A DNA stretch of 64,000 bases. It comes from Streptomyces camelliae (GTDB taxonomy: Bacteria; Actinomycetota; Actinomycetes; Streptomycetales; Streptomycetaceae). The DNA is taken from positions 3,968,001-4,032,000 of the forward strand of contig NZ_CP115300.1 of NCBI RefSeq assembly GCF_027625935.1, in the 5' to 3' direction. Each line of letters starts with the position of its first letter. Within the stretch, counting starts at the first letter, position 1. The position numbers were made by a program, and so were the translations under genes. Below are positions 1-7,721 of the stretch, in pieces. The notes under the pieces are model-generated. The model was given only the letters and a program-made list of their open reading frames with translations, was not told where the DNA came from and did not search any database.

Positions 1-1
1 T

Positions 2-31
2 CTGCGCGCCCTCGGGGCCGGCCCGGCATGA
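2..31 (+). CDS. 3' tail of an upstream gene (partial)
   Basis: An open frame enters from the left edge and ends at a TGA that overlaps the ATG of the next gene (ATGA). The tail reads LRALGAGPA. Such a 4-nt overlap usually marks translational coupling, so the missing gene is probably the first gene of this operon. Its identity cannot be read from nine residues; a small transcriptional regulator would be a common partner for the following membrane protein, but that is a guess. Confidence 0.4.
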   Translation: MRALGAGPA

Positions 32-792
32 GCGCGGCCACGCTGCTGACCGGCCTGTATCCGCCGGCCGTACGCGAGCGCTGGGGCGCCGACATCCGCA
101 GCGAGGTGTCGGCGTCGGGTGTCCGGTCCTGGCCCGACACCGTCGCGGGGGCCGTCCGGCTGTGGCTGCACCCCGGCGACTGGCCCGAGACGTTCGCCGG
201 CCAGACCCGCCGGGTGACGACGGTCGCCCTGTTCGCGCTGACCGCGGCCGCCGGGCTGCTGCTGCGCTCCTTCGAGCCGTCCGACGCCCTGGCCGTCGGC
301 CCCCGGCACCCGGCCGGCGGCCTGTGGCTCGCCCCGCTGCTGCTCGGCCTCGCCCTCGCCGCACCCCTGCCCCCGCTGCGCGGCCCGGCACTGCGCCGAC
401 TGGCAGGGGCTGCGGTCCGCACCCTGGCGGCTCCGGTGGCCGCGCTCCTGGACCTGTGCCTGCTGGCGTGGAGCGGGACACCCGCCCGGCCCACCGGCCT
501 CACGGCCGCCGCCATGGTCGCCGCCTACTGGCTCACCCTCGGCTTCGTCGCCGTCCGCCTGTGCGTCCTGGTCGCCCGGATCGCCCGTACGGCCGCCCTG
601 CCGTCGACCCGCCGGCTGTCCGCGGCCCTGCTGTACATCGGCACGGGACTCGCCCTCGCCGCCGTCCGGAATCTCCTCGCCGCACCCCCGGGCCCGCTCT
701 CCGCCACCGAGACCCTGGCGCTGGGCCTCCTGGCCGCCACCGCCCTGAGCGCCGGCCGTGATCTGCGCCGGAAGAAGGGCCGGGGACGATGA
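28..792 (+). CDS. Integral membrane protein of unknown function
   Basis: A 254-residue protein. A soluble N-terminus of about 60 residues, rich in charged and aromatic positions, is followed by about six hydrophobic segments (near residues 65-81, 98-116, 130-150, 158-185, 195-215 and 222-240) and a short basic tail (RRKKGRGR), which by the positive-inside rule should lie in the cytoplasm. No enzyme motif is visible. The start ATG overlaps the upstream stop, and the stop TGA overlaps the ATG of the mannosyltransferase gene, so the three are probably translationally coupled. It may serve the glycosyltransferase next door, but nothing in the protein proves this. Confidence 0.75.
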   Translation: MSAATLLTGLYPPAVRERWGADIRSEVSASGVRSWPDTVAGAVRLWLHPGDWPETFAGQTRRVTTVALFALTAAAGLLLRSFEPSDALAVGPRHPAGGLWLAPLLLGLALAAPLPPLRGPALRRLAGAAVRTLAAPVAALLDLCLLAWSGTPARPTGLTAAAMVAAYWLTLGFVAVRLCVLVARIARTAALPSTRRLSAALLYIGTGLALAAVRNLLAAPPGPLSATETLALGLLAATALSAGRDLRRKKGRGR

Positions 793-1538
793 CAGCCGCC
801 TCAACCCCGGTATCTCCGGCTGTCGTTGTCGTCGTACCGACCTACAACGAGCGGGAGAACCTGCCCGTGCTGGCGCACCTCCTCGCCGAACTGCCGGTGG
901 CGGACCTGCGGTTGCTCGTCGTCGACGACAACTCCCCCGACGGCACCGGTGAGGTCGCCGACCGGCTCGCCGCCGCGTCGCCGGGCACCGTCGGCGTGCT
1001 GCACCGCACCGCGAAGGACGGGCTCGGCCGCGCCTACCTCGCCGGCATGACCCGCGCGCTGGACGAGGGCGCCGACGTGGTGATCCAGATGGACGCCGAT
1101 CTCTCGCACCCGGTCGAGGCGATCCCGGCGATGCTCGACACACTGCTGACGCGGGACGCCGCCGTCGTCCTCGGCTCCCGGTACGCCCCGGGCGGCTCCA
1201 CGGCCGCGGACTGGCCGTGGCACCGCAAGGCCCTGTCCGTCTGGGCCAATCGCTACGTCGACGCGATCCTGCGGCTCGGCGTCAAGGACGCCACCGCCGG
1301 TTTCAAGGCCTGGCGGGCCGGGACACTGCGGGCGATCGACCTGCCGACGGTGCGCAGCAACGGCTACTCCTTCCAGGTCGAGATGAACTACCGCACGATC
1401 ACCCGGGGGTTGACCGTTCTGGAGGTGCCGATCCGGTTCGCGGAGCGGGTCACGGGCGCCTCCAAGATGAGCCTGGCCGTGCAGGTCGAATCCGCGCTCA
1501 CACCGTGGCGGCTGCGCTTCGGCAGCGGCCCTCGCTGA
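789..1538 (+). CDS. Polyprenol monophosphomannose synthase (GT2, DPM1-like)
   Basis: A 249-residue family-2 glycosyltransferase of the dolichol-phosphate mannose synthase type. It should transfer mannose from GDP-mannose to polyprenyl phosphate at the cytoplasmic face of the membrane, supplying mannose donors for lipoglycans and protein O-mannosylation. The nucleotide-binding strand PTYNERENLP is at residues 17-26, VDDNSPDGT at 45-53, and the metal-binding DAD at 102-104 in QMDADLSHP. The later GFKAWR and GYSFQVEMNYR stretches are typical of the family. There is no C-terminal membrane domain, as in soluble or peripheral DPM1 and actinobacterial Ppm catalytic domains. Its ATG overlaps the preceding stop. 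Confidence 0.9.
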   Translation: MTAASTPVSPAVVVVVPTYNERENLPVLAHLLAELPVADLRLLVVDDNSPDGTGEVADRLAAASPGTVGVLHRTAKDGLGRAYLAGMTRALDEGADVVIQMDADLSHPVEAIPAMLDTLLTRDAAVVLGSRYAPGGSTAADWPWHRKALSVWANRYVDAILRLGVKDATAGFKAWRAGTLRAIDLPTVRSNGYSFQVEMNYRTITRGLTVLEVPIRFAERVTGASKMSLAVQVESALTPWRLRFGSGPR

Positions 1539-1667
1539 GGCGCGCTCCGGCCGCCGTACCACTTCCCCCGTACCCGCCGGTACGCCGCGCCGCCCTGCCC
1601 GTTGGGTCCTGGCCCGACTGGGGCTATCGTCGGATTCCTGAGGTCAGGACGAGGAGGACGGCCGGTG

Positions 1668-1919
1668 ATGCCGCAGGACGAGGCCGTGGTCGGCTGTACG
1701 GGCAAGGTGCTCATCGGGACGCGCGGCTCCGCCGGCCCCGGGGAGGTCCTGGTACGGGTCAGAGGCGGCTCCGAGACGTTCCTGGCCTGGTCCGAGGATC
1801 CCCTGCCCGCGGGCGCGACGGTCCTCGTGATCGAATCACGGGGATGCCGCGAGGTCGCGGTCATCGAGTGGGTTGATCCACTGGACGCGCTCGGCGGAGA
1901 CACCGCCGGCGCAAGCTGA
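1668..1919 (+). CDS. NfeD-like OB-fold protein
   Basis: A small protein of 83 residues resembling the C-terminal OB-fold of NfeD proteins: short beta-rich stretches such as GCTGKVLIG, GEVLVRVRG and GATVLVIESRGCREVAVI. The start was set at ATG 1668 because GAGGAGG lies at 1651-1657; GTG 1665 is also possible, and an in-frame start at 1602 has no ribosome binding site. The gene ends 11 bp before an SPFH/flotillin gene. NfeD-like proteins are known partners of flotillins in membrane microdomains, so the pair is probably one functional unit. No membrane segment is present here, unlike full-length NfeD. Confidence 0.75.
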   Translation: MPQDEAVVGCTGKVLIGTRGSAGPGEVLVRVRGGSETFLAWSEDPLPAGATVLVIESRGCREVAVIEWVDPLDALGGDTAGAS

Positions 1920-1930
1920 GGAGTACAGGA

Positions 1931-3106
1931 ATGTTCGGATACCGCGTTCCCGCGCCCGACGAGGCGATGCTGATCTCGGGTGGCAGGCGGGGACTGGGGG
2001 GCGCTCCGTTCCGCGTGGTCACGGGCCACGGCAAGTTCGTGCTCCCGGTCTTCCGGAAGGTCCGGTTCCTCACACTGTCGATGTGTGAGGCCGAGGTCAC
2101 CGAGACCTGCGTGACCAAGCAGGGCATCTCGTTGCACGTCCGCGCGGTCATCGCCTTCAAGGTCGGCAACGACCAGGAGAGCATCATCAACGCCGGCCAG
2201 CGCTTCCTGTCCGACCAGGAGCAGATGTCGGTGCTCACCGGCCGGATCTTCGCCGGCCACCTGCGGGCCATCATCGGCTCGATGACGGTCGAGGAGATCG
2301 TCACCGAGCGGCAGAAGCTCGCCGCCGAGGTGCTGGACACCTCGAAGGTGGAGATGGCCAAGATCGGCCTGATCGTGGACTCGCTGCAGATCCAGTCGAT
2401 CGACGACGGCGACACCGGTTACATCGCCGCGATGTCCGCCCCGCACAAGGCGGCCATCCAGCGCCAGGCCCAGATCGCCCAGGCGCAGGCCACCCAGGCC
2501 TCGGTCGAGGCGGAGCAGGCGGCGGCCCGCAAGCAGGCGGAGTACGCCCGGCAGACCGCCATCGTCAAGGCCGAGTACTCGGCCGAGGTCGACCGCGCCC
2601 AGGCCCAGGCCGCCCAGGCCGGTCCGCTGGCGCAGGCCCACGCCCAGCAGGAGGTGCTGGCGGCGCAGACGGAACTGGCCCAGAAGCAGGCCGAGTTGCG
2701 CCAGCAGCAGCTGGTGGCCGAGGTGGTCAAGCCCGCCCAGGCCGAGGCCGAGCGGGTGCGGATCCTGGCCGCCGCCGAGGCCCAGCGCATGAAGATCCAG
2801 GCGGAGGCGGCGGCCTCCTACGACCGGGTCGCGCTCGACCGGATGCTCATCGACCAGCTCCCGCAGATCGTGAAGGAGGCCGCGGGCGGTCTGGCCGGTG
2901 CCAACGTCAACGTCCTGAACGGCGCGGACGGCCTCGGCGAGATCGCCGCCGGCCTGGTCTCCCAGGGCCTGACGATCCTCGACTCGGTCCGCCAGAACCT
3001 GAACGGCGGCCAGGACGGCAAGGCCGACACCGACAAGGGCCTGCTCCAGCTGCACTCGGGCAACAAGGGAGGCACGTCGGACGACGGGCCGGTGAACGTC
3101 GACTAA
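1931..3106 (+). CDS. SPFH/Band 7 domain protein, flotillin family
   Basis: A 391-residue protein. An SPFH domain spans about residues 5-175, with MFGYRVPAPDEAMLISGG at the start and the conserved VEEIVTERQKLAAEVLD region near 120-136. It is followed by a long Ala/Gln/Glu-rich coiled coil of about 110 residues (repeats of AQAQA and AEAERVRILAAAEAQRMKIQAE) and a flotillin-type tail (VNVLNGADGLGEIAAGLVSQGLTILDSV). No clear hydrophobic hairpin is seen at the N-terminus, so membrane attachment may be peripheral. Flotillins scaffold membrane domains. The adjacent NfeD-like gene supports the call and suggests co-transcription. Confidence 0.9.
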   Translation: MFGYRVPAPDEAMLISGGRRGLGGAPFRVVTGHGKFVLPVFRKVRFLTLSMCEAEVTETCVTKQGISLHVRAVIAFKVGNDQESIINAGQRFLSDQEQMSVLTGRIFAGHLRAIIGSMTVEEIVTERQKLAAEVLDTSKVEMAKIGLIVDSLQIQSIDDGDTGYIAAMSAPHKAAIQRQAQIAQAQATQASVEAEQAAARKQAEYARQTAIVKAEYSAEVDRAQAQAAQAGPLAQAHAQQEVLAAQTELAQKQAELRQQQLVAEVVKPAQAEAERVRILAAAEAQRMKIQAEAAASYDRVALDRMLIDQLPQIVKEAAGGLAGANVNVLNGADGLGEIAAGLVSQGLTILDSVRQNLNGGQDGKADTDKGLLQLHSGNKGGTSDDGPVNVD

Positions 3107-3160
3107 GCGCTCCGCGCGAAGTGCCACGATGGGCCGTCGATCGTCTGCGGGCCCGTCGTA

Positions 3161-3197
3161 GCTGGTCGCGCAGTTCCCCGCGCCCCTTCGGGGCGCT
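3161..3197. repeat. Streptomyces intergenic repeat with GCGCCCC-TTC-GGGGCGC hairpin
   Basis: The stretch GCTGGTCGCGCAGTTCCCC followed by a perfect 7-bp stem (3180-3186 with 3190-3196, 3-nt loop) matches a dispersed intergenic repeat that is common in Streptomyces chromosomes. It lies after the flotillin gene and could act as a terminator, although no T-run follows. Confidence 0.6.
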
Positions 3198-3228
3198 GCC
3201 GAACCGCAGCCGACTTCGCCAGGACCGC

Positions 3229-3342
3229 TTAGCGGTCCGCCTCGGCGAGCGTGAAGTGGTGGTCGGTGCCGGCGAGTTCGAGTTCGTCCGGCACCGCGCC
3301 CGCGTACCGCAGTGGCCCGGCCGACGCCTTCGCTCGCTGTCC
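3229..3342 (-). pseudogene. Possible 3' gene fragment of unknown family
   Basis: Just beyond the stop of the MmyB-type regulator, a different minus-strand frame stays open and reads like coding sequence with G/C third positions. Its last residues are GAVPDELELAGTDHHF followed by TLAEADR and a stop. It has no start of its own and no recognised family. It may be a leftover C-terminus of a lost gene, or chance in GC-rich DNA. Confidence 0.25.
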
Positions 3343-3347
3343 ACGAT

Positions 3348-4244
3348 TCAGCGCGGGTCGCCTGCCGGTTCCCCGGTGACCGGGTGGGCCTCCGCCGGGC
3401 CCGTCGTACTCGCCAGCAGCCGCAGGCCCGCGTCGGACGGGGAGCCGGGCTCGGCGGTGTAGGCGATGAGGCGCTGGCCGGAGGGGCCGGGGATGCACAG
3501 GTTCTCGAAGCTCAACTCCAGTGTACCGACCGCTGGGTGACGCAGCGTCTTGGCGCCCGAGGTGCAGGTGCGCACCGGATGCCGGGCCCACAGTGCGCCG
3601 AACTCGCCGCTCTGGATGGAGAGTTCCCCGACGAGCTCGGCCAGGGCGCGGTCTTCGGGGTGCCGGCCCGCGACCAGCCGCAGGGACGCGACCGCGAGCA
3701 GAGCCTCCTCCGTGCGGTCGGCGTACAGGTCCCGGTAGCGCTCGTCCAGGAACAGCATGCGGATCAGGTTGGGCCGGGCTTCGGGCGTCTGCGGGGCCTC
3801 CCACGGCAGATGGGCGGCGAGCAGCGCGTGTCCGAGCCGGTTCCAGGCGAGCACGTCGGAGCACCGGTCCAGGACCAGCGCCGGTACGTCGGTCATGGCG
3901 GCGAGCAGCTGGCGGGCGGACGCGGTCGCCTGTTCCGTACGGGGTGCGGCGGGGCGGCGCCCGGCGGCGGGGCGGGCCAGGTCCTTGAGGTGGGCGGTCT
4001 CGTCCGCGGTGAGCCGCAGGGTGCGGGCGATCGCCTCCAGCACGGAGTCCGAGACACCGGCCGCGCGGCCCTGTTCGAGCCGGGTGTAGTGGGTGACGCT
4101 GACGCCGGCGAGCAGGGCCAGCTCCTCGCGACGCAGTCCGGCGACCCGGCGCTGGTTCGGCGCGGTGGCGAGCCCGACGTCCTCGGGCCGTACGGCGGCC
4201 CGGCGGGTCTTGAGGAAGTCTCCCAGCTCGGACGGGGCGTCCAT
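3348..4244 (-). CDS. XRE-type regulator with MmyB-like ligand-binding domain
   Basis: A 298-residue DNA-binding regulator. An XRE helix-turn-helix occupies about residues 10-80 (LGDFLKTRRAAVRPEDVG, then LRREELALLAGVSVTHYTRLEQGR). The rest matches the MmyB-like domain, with the family hallmarks DVLAWNRLGHALL and the C-terminal block ending GSPSDAGLRLLAS. The start ATG follows GGGAGG at 5-nt spacing. Such proteins are very common in Streptomyces, often next to the oxidoreductase or hydrolase they control; the closest candidate is the MBL-fold gene upstream on the same strand. Ligand unknown. Confidence 0.9.
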   Translation of the reverse strand: MDAPSELGDFLKTRRAAVRPEDVGLATAPNQRRVAGLRREELALLAGVSVTHYTRLEQGRAAGVSDSVLEAIARTLRLTADETAHLKDLARPAAGRRPAAPRTEQATASARQLLAAMTDVPALVLDRCSDVLAWNRLGHALLAAHLPWEAPQTPEARPNLIRMLFLDERYRDLYADRTEEALLAVASLRLVAGRHPEDRALAELVGELSIQSGEFGALWARHPVRTCTSGAKTLRHPAVGTLELSFENLCIPGPSGQRLIAYTAEPGSPSDAGLRLLASTTGPAEAHPVTGEPAGDPR

Positions 4245-4358
4245 CCATGCCTCCCGAAGATCGTCCGTCGTGGCGGCCTTTCGTCCATCATGCCCGCCGG
4301 GCCGGGCGGACGGGAGCCGTGCGGGTGGTCACGCGATGACCACCCACGCGCCGCCGGC

Positions 4359-4436
4359 CCCGGAGCCGGTCCCGGCCGGACGGACCCGGAGCCGGTCCCG
4401 GCCGGACGGACCCGGAGCCGGTCCCGGCCGGACGGG
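4359..4436. repeat. Three tandem copies of a 26-bp repeat
   Basis: Three head-to-tail 26-bp units start at 4359, 4385 and 4411. The first two are identical and the third differs only in its last base. The core is GGAGCCGGTCCCGGCCGGAC, which contains the self-complementary CCGG motifs. The array lies between the MmyB-type regulator and the MBL-fold hydrolase. Function unknown; it may be a slippage-prone array or a stacked binding site. Confidence 0.85.
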
Positions 4437-4469
4437 CCGGGGCGCCGAGGAGCCCGCGCCGGCGGTACG

Positions 4470-5243
4470 TCAGTCCAGCTGGAGCCGGTCCGCCAGTCCC
4501 GCCTTCGTGAACGCCGTCACGACCTCCGCGCGGCCCTCCGTGAAGTGCGCCCAGCTGTCGCAGTGGGCCGCCACCACCCGGCGGGCGCCGAGCAGGCCGG
4601 CGGCGGTGGCCGCGCCCTCGCCGTCGAGGACGAGGAGGGCGTCGTCCAGGACCTTCAGGCGGGGCGCGCCGGCGAAGAGGACGGCCGTGTCGACGGGGCC
4701 GTGCCGGTCGGCGATCTCCTGGACCAGCTCCAGGGAGGCATTGTCACCGCTGACGTACACGCTGGGCAGGTCGGCGGAGGTCAGCAGAAAGCCGGTGACC
4801 TCGCCGACGAGGGGCTCGGAGCCCTTGGGGCCGTGCAGGGCGGGAGTGGCGGTCACGGTGACCGTACCGCCGTCGGGGCGGGGCAGCTCGGCGGACTGCC
4901 AGGGGGTGAGCGGCACGGTGGCGCCGCCGAGCCGCTCGGCCGCCGCCGGCGTGGTGAAGGTGCGGGGGGTGGCGGCGAGCAGGGCGCGGCCGGAGTGGTC
5001 GAGGTTGTCGGCGTGCTGGTCGTGGGAGAGCAGGACGACGTCCACGGGACCCAGCTCGGCGGCGCTCATGCGCGGCGGGGCGGTCTTGACCAGGGTCCGG
5101 CCGGTGGGCGAGGGGTAGTCGCCGGGGTCGTCGAAGGTCGGGTCGGTGAGAAGGCGGAGGCCGCCGTACTCGATGAGGACGGTGGGACCGCCGAGGACAC
5201 GGACGGGGATCCGCTCGCCGGACGCGGAGGGCTCGACGGTCAT
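4470..5243 (-). CDS. MBL-fold metal-dependent hydrolase (UlaG-like)
   Basis: A 257-residue metallo-beta-lactamase-fold protein. The first strand VRVLGGPTVLIEYGGLRLLTDPTFD is typical of the UlaG-like branch. The metal-binding block reads LLSHDQHADNLDHSG, a H-x-x-H-x-D-N form rather than classical HxHxDH; later candidate ligands are the His in PALHGPKG, the Asp in VYVSGDNAS and the His in VAAHCDSW. Substrate unknown. The start was placed at ATG 5243 because GAGGTGAG lies just upstream; an in-frame ATG 18 codons earlier lacks such a site. The MmyB-type regulator follows on the same strand. Confidence 0.85.
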   Translation of the reverse strand: MTVEPSASGERIPVRVLGGPTVLIEYGGLRLLTDPTFDDPGDYPSPTGRTLVKTAPPRMSAAELGPVDVVLLSHDQHADNLDHSGRALLAATPRTFTTPAAAERLGGATVPLTPWQSAELPRPDGGTVTVTATPALHGPKGSEPLVGEVTGFLLTSADLPSVYVSGDNASLELVQEIADRHGPVDTAVLFAGAPRLKVLDDALLVLDGEGAATAAGLLGARRVVAAHCDSWAHFTEGRAEVVTAFTKAGLADRLQLD

Positions 5244-5432
5244 CTTACTCACCTCACGTTTTGAAGGAATGTCATCCGTGAGGAACAGTAGCCCCACTCA
5301 CGGATAGCGGCAAGGGATAACGTGAGAATCGCGAACGCCCCGGAGATCTGCGGACCCGGCGGCACCACCCGGAAACCCTACGTATTGTAGGTTCCCAACC
5401 GGCAGCGGCCACGTCTGTTCAACGGGGGACCC

Positions 5433-5702
5433 ATGCAGGACACCGAGACGAAAGCCGGCGGGGAGGTCTGCGCGCACAGCCTCGCGCCGACGGTGACCCT
5501 GCTGGTCGTCAGCCTGATCATCGCCGCCGTGGGCGTGTACGAGCTGTGCGGCTTCGGCCTGCACAGCCTCGACCGGCGCCCCCATCTGTTCAGCGACGGC
5601 CTCGCGACCGGCGGAGTGATCGTCGCCGCGGTGGCGGCCGGCGCCGCGGTGGGCAATCTGGCCTGGCATCTGACGGCCTCCCGCCGCGGCGCGGGCAGGT
5701 AA
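5433..5702 (+). CDS. Small membrane protein, unknown function
   Basis: An 89-residue protein with two clear hydrophobic segments (about residues 20-42, LAPTVTLLVVSLIIAAVGVY, and 58-80, LATGGVIVAAVAAGAAVGNL), a connecting loop with Cys and His residues, and a basic C-terminus. No family is recognised. It stands alone between the divergent MBL-fold gene and the MprF-like gene. Confidence 0.6.
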   Translation: MQDTETKAGGEVCAHSLAPTVTLLVVSLIIAAVGVYELCGFGLHSLDRRPHLFSDGLATGGVIVAAVAAGAAVGNLAWHLTASRRGAGR

Positions 5703-5824
5703 GTCCCTGAGCCCGGGTAAGTAAATCCGGGTAAGGCGAGCACAGGGAGTTCTCAGGAACGCGCGCACGAGGAGCTCCAGGTAAGAGCGGATGCCGGTAC
5801 GCTCCGGATACCAGGCGCTTACCT
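5698..5824 (+). promoter_or_regulatory. Cluster of GGTAAG motifs upstream of the MprF-like gene
   Basis: GGTAAG occurs at 5698, 5716, 5730 and 5780, and once inverted (CTTACC) at 5818. The last two form AGGTAAG...CTTACCT with arms 32 nt apart, able to make a hairpin in the leader of the downstream gene. The density in about 125 bp looks more than accidental. It could be a regulator binding region or a leader structure. Confidence 0.35.
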
Positions 5825-5885
5825 TACGGACTGTAGGGTCAGCGTCTGCCCCGTCCCCTCCTCCCCCTCAAGGTGACCAGTCACC

Positions 5886-7715
5886 ATGCCCGCACAGCAG
5901 TCGACCGTGATCGACGCGCAGGTCCCGAACCAGCGCGGCAGCCGTCGCGAGTTCCCGTTGCCCACGCCCGGCCCGAAGCTGCGGGCGAGAGCGGCCGCGG
6001 CCACCGTGTGGTACCTGCGGCTGATCGCCGTCTTCAACATCATCGCGGTCATGTCGCTGCCGTTCCGCAAAGAGGTGCAGGAACACAACGACGGCAAGCT
6101 CTTCACCGCCCGGCACGTCCACGCGCACACGCACCACGCCGGCCAGTTCTTCACCCCGTACCTGGCCACCGCGGGCCTGGCCTCGGCCGCGGCGGCGATC
6201 TTCCTGGCGCTGGTGATGCGGCGCGGGAAGCGGGCCGCGTGGCTCGTCAACCTGCTGTTCGCGGGCCCCCTGTTCGTGCTCTACGTCCTCGCGCTCACCC
6301 AGCACCCGTTCCGCGACCACGCCTTCAACTGGGTCTCCACCGCCCTCACCGGCCTCTTCGTCGCCGCGCTGCTGATCGGCCGCCGTGAGTTCAACGCCGT
6401 CGGCGACCCCTCCAACCCCAAGCTGGCGCTGGCCGTCGGCGCCGGCGGCGTCCTGGTGACCGGCGGTCTCGGCACCCTGCTCGTGCACGCCACCAACAAG
6501 CTGACCCACGCCCCCCTGCTGGAAGAGCTGGCCTACAGCCTGCTGCGCGGCGTCAGCGTCGGCCCGCTCGCCGACCGGGTCGACTCCGTGCACGCGCCCC
6601 GCTGGGTCGACATCATCCTCAACATCCTGCTGGCCGCCGCCTTCTGCCTGGTCCTGTACGCCTGCTTCCGCTCCCCGCGCGGCCGGAAGCTGCTCACCGA
6701 CGAGGACGAGCAGAAGCTGCGCGCGCTGCTCGACAAGCACGGTGCCCGCGACTCCCTCGGCTACTTCGCGCTGCGCCGCGACAAGGCCGTCATGTTCTCC
6801 CCCACCGGCAAGGCCGCCATCACCTACCGCGTCGTCGGCGCCGTCTCCCTCGCCTCCGGCGACCCGATCGGCGACCCCGAGGCCTGGCCCGGCGCCATCG
6901 ACGCCTGGCTGACCGAGGCCCGCCGCCACGCCTGGATCCCCGCCGTCATGGGCGCGAGCGAGGAGGCGGGCACGATCTACCGCCGCCACGGCCTGGACGC
7001 GCTGGAACTCGGCGACGAGGCCATCGTCGACATCGCCGACTTCACCCTGGAGGGCCGGGCGATGCGCGTGGTCCGCCAGGCCCACAACCGGGTCAAGCGG
7101 GCCGGCTACACGGTCCGGGTCCGCCGCCACGAGGACATCCCCGCCGAGGAGATGGCCGTCCTCGTCCAGCGCGCCGACGACTGGCGCGACGGCGCCACCG
7201 AACGCGGCTTCTCCATGGCCCTCGGCCGGCTCGGCGACCAGGCGGACGGCCGCTGCGTGATGCTGGAGTGCCGCGACGCGAACGACGAACCCCGCGCCCT
7301 GCTCAGCTTCGTGCCCTGGGGCGAGCACGGCCTCTCCCTGGACCTGATGCGCCGCGACCGCGACAGCGAGAACGGCCTGATGGAGTACATGGTCGTGGAA
7401 CTCCTGCTCCAGGCCAAGGAGTTGGGAGTGCAGCGGGTCTCGCTGAACTTCGCCATGTTCCGCTCGGTGTTCGAACGCGGCACCCGCCTCGGCGCCGGCC
7501 CCGTGCTGCGCCTGTGGCGCTCCATCCTCACCTTCTTCTCCCGCTGGTGGCAGATCGAGTCCCTGTACCGGGCCAACGCCAAGTACCGCCCGGTCTGGGA
7601 ACCGCGCTTCCTGCTCTTCGCCAAGTCCCGCGACATCCCGCGGATCGGGCTGGCGAGTGCCCGTGCGGAAGGGTTCCTCACGCTGCCGGGGATGAGCCAG
7701 CCTCCGGCGCCGTGA
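5886..7715 (+). CDS. DUF2156 (phosphatidylglycerol lysyltransferase-type) membrane protein
   Basis: A 609-residue protein with two parts. The N-terminal part has about six membrane segments (near 45-61, 88-110, 118-138, 148-166, 180-203 and 240-261). The C-terminal part, about residues 280-590, is the DUF2156 aminoacyltransferase domain of MprF/LysX proteins, with MFSPTGKAAITYRVVGAVSLASGDPIGDP and the late block VQRVSLNFAMFRSVFERG. Proteins of this type move an aminoacyl group from charged tRNA to phosphatidylglycerol, lowering negative surface charge. Unlike LysX, no lysyl-tRNA synthetase domain is fused; lysS lies elsewhere in the window. The amino acid used cannot be read from the sequence. 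Confidence 0.85.
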   Translation: MPAQQSTVIDAQVPNQRGSRREFPLPTPGPKLRARAAAATVWYLRLIAVFNIIAVMSLPFRKEVQEHNDGKLFTARHVHAHTHHAGQFFTPYLATAGLASAAAAIFLALVMRRGKRAAWLVNLLFAGPLFVLYVLALTQHPFRDHAFNWVSTALTGLFVAALLIGRREFNAVGDPSNPKLALAVGAGGVLVTGGLGTLLVHATNKLTHAPLLEELAYSLLRGVSVGPLADRVDSVHAPRWVDIILNILLAAAFCLVLYACFRSPRGRKLLTDEDEQKLRALLDKHGARDSLGYFALRRDKAVMFSPTGKAAITYRVVGAVSLASGDPIGDPEAWPGAIDAWLTEARRHAWIPAVMGASEEAGTIYRRHGLDALELGDEAIVDIADFTLEGRAMRVVRQAHNRVKRAGYTVRVRRHEDIPAEEMAVLVQRADDWRDGATERGFSMALGRLGDQADGRCVMLECRDANDEPRALLSFVPWGEHGLSLDLMRRDRDSENGLMEYMVVELLLQAKELGVQRVSLNFAMFRSVFERGTRLGAGPVLRLWRSILTFFSRWWQIESLYRANAKYRPVWEPRFLLFAKSRDIPRIGLASARAEGFLTLPGMSQPPAP

Positions 7716-7721
7716 CGCGCT

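Noticed and set aside
1388..3127. A 579-codon minus-strand frame
   Set aside because: Antisense to the flotillin gene; its Leu/Gly/Arg runs are the reverse reading of the coiled-coil repeats.
3312..5264. A 650-codon plus-strand frame
   Set aside because: Antisense to the MmyB-type regulator and MBL-fold genes; no motifs, typical GC-rich shadow.
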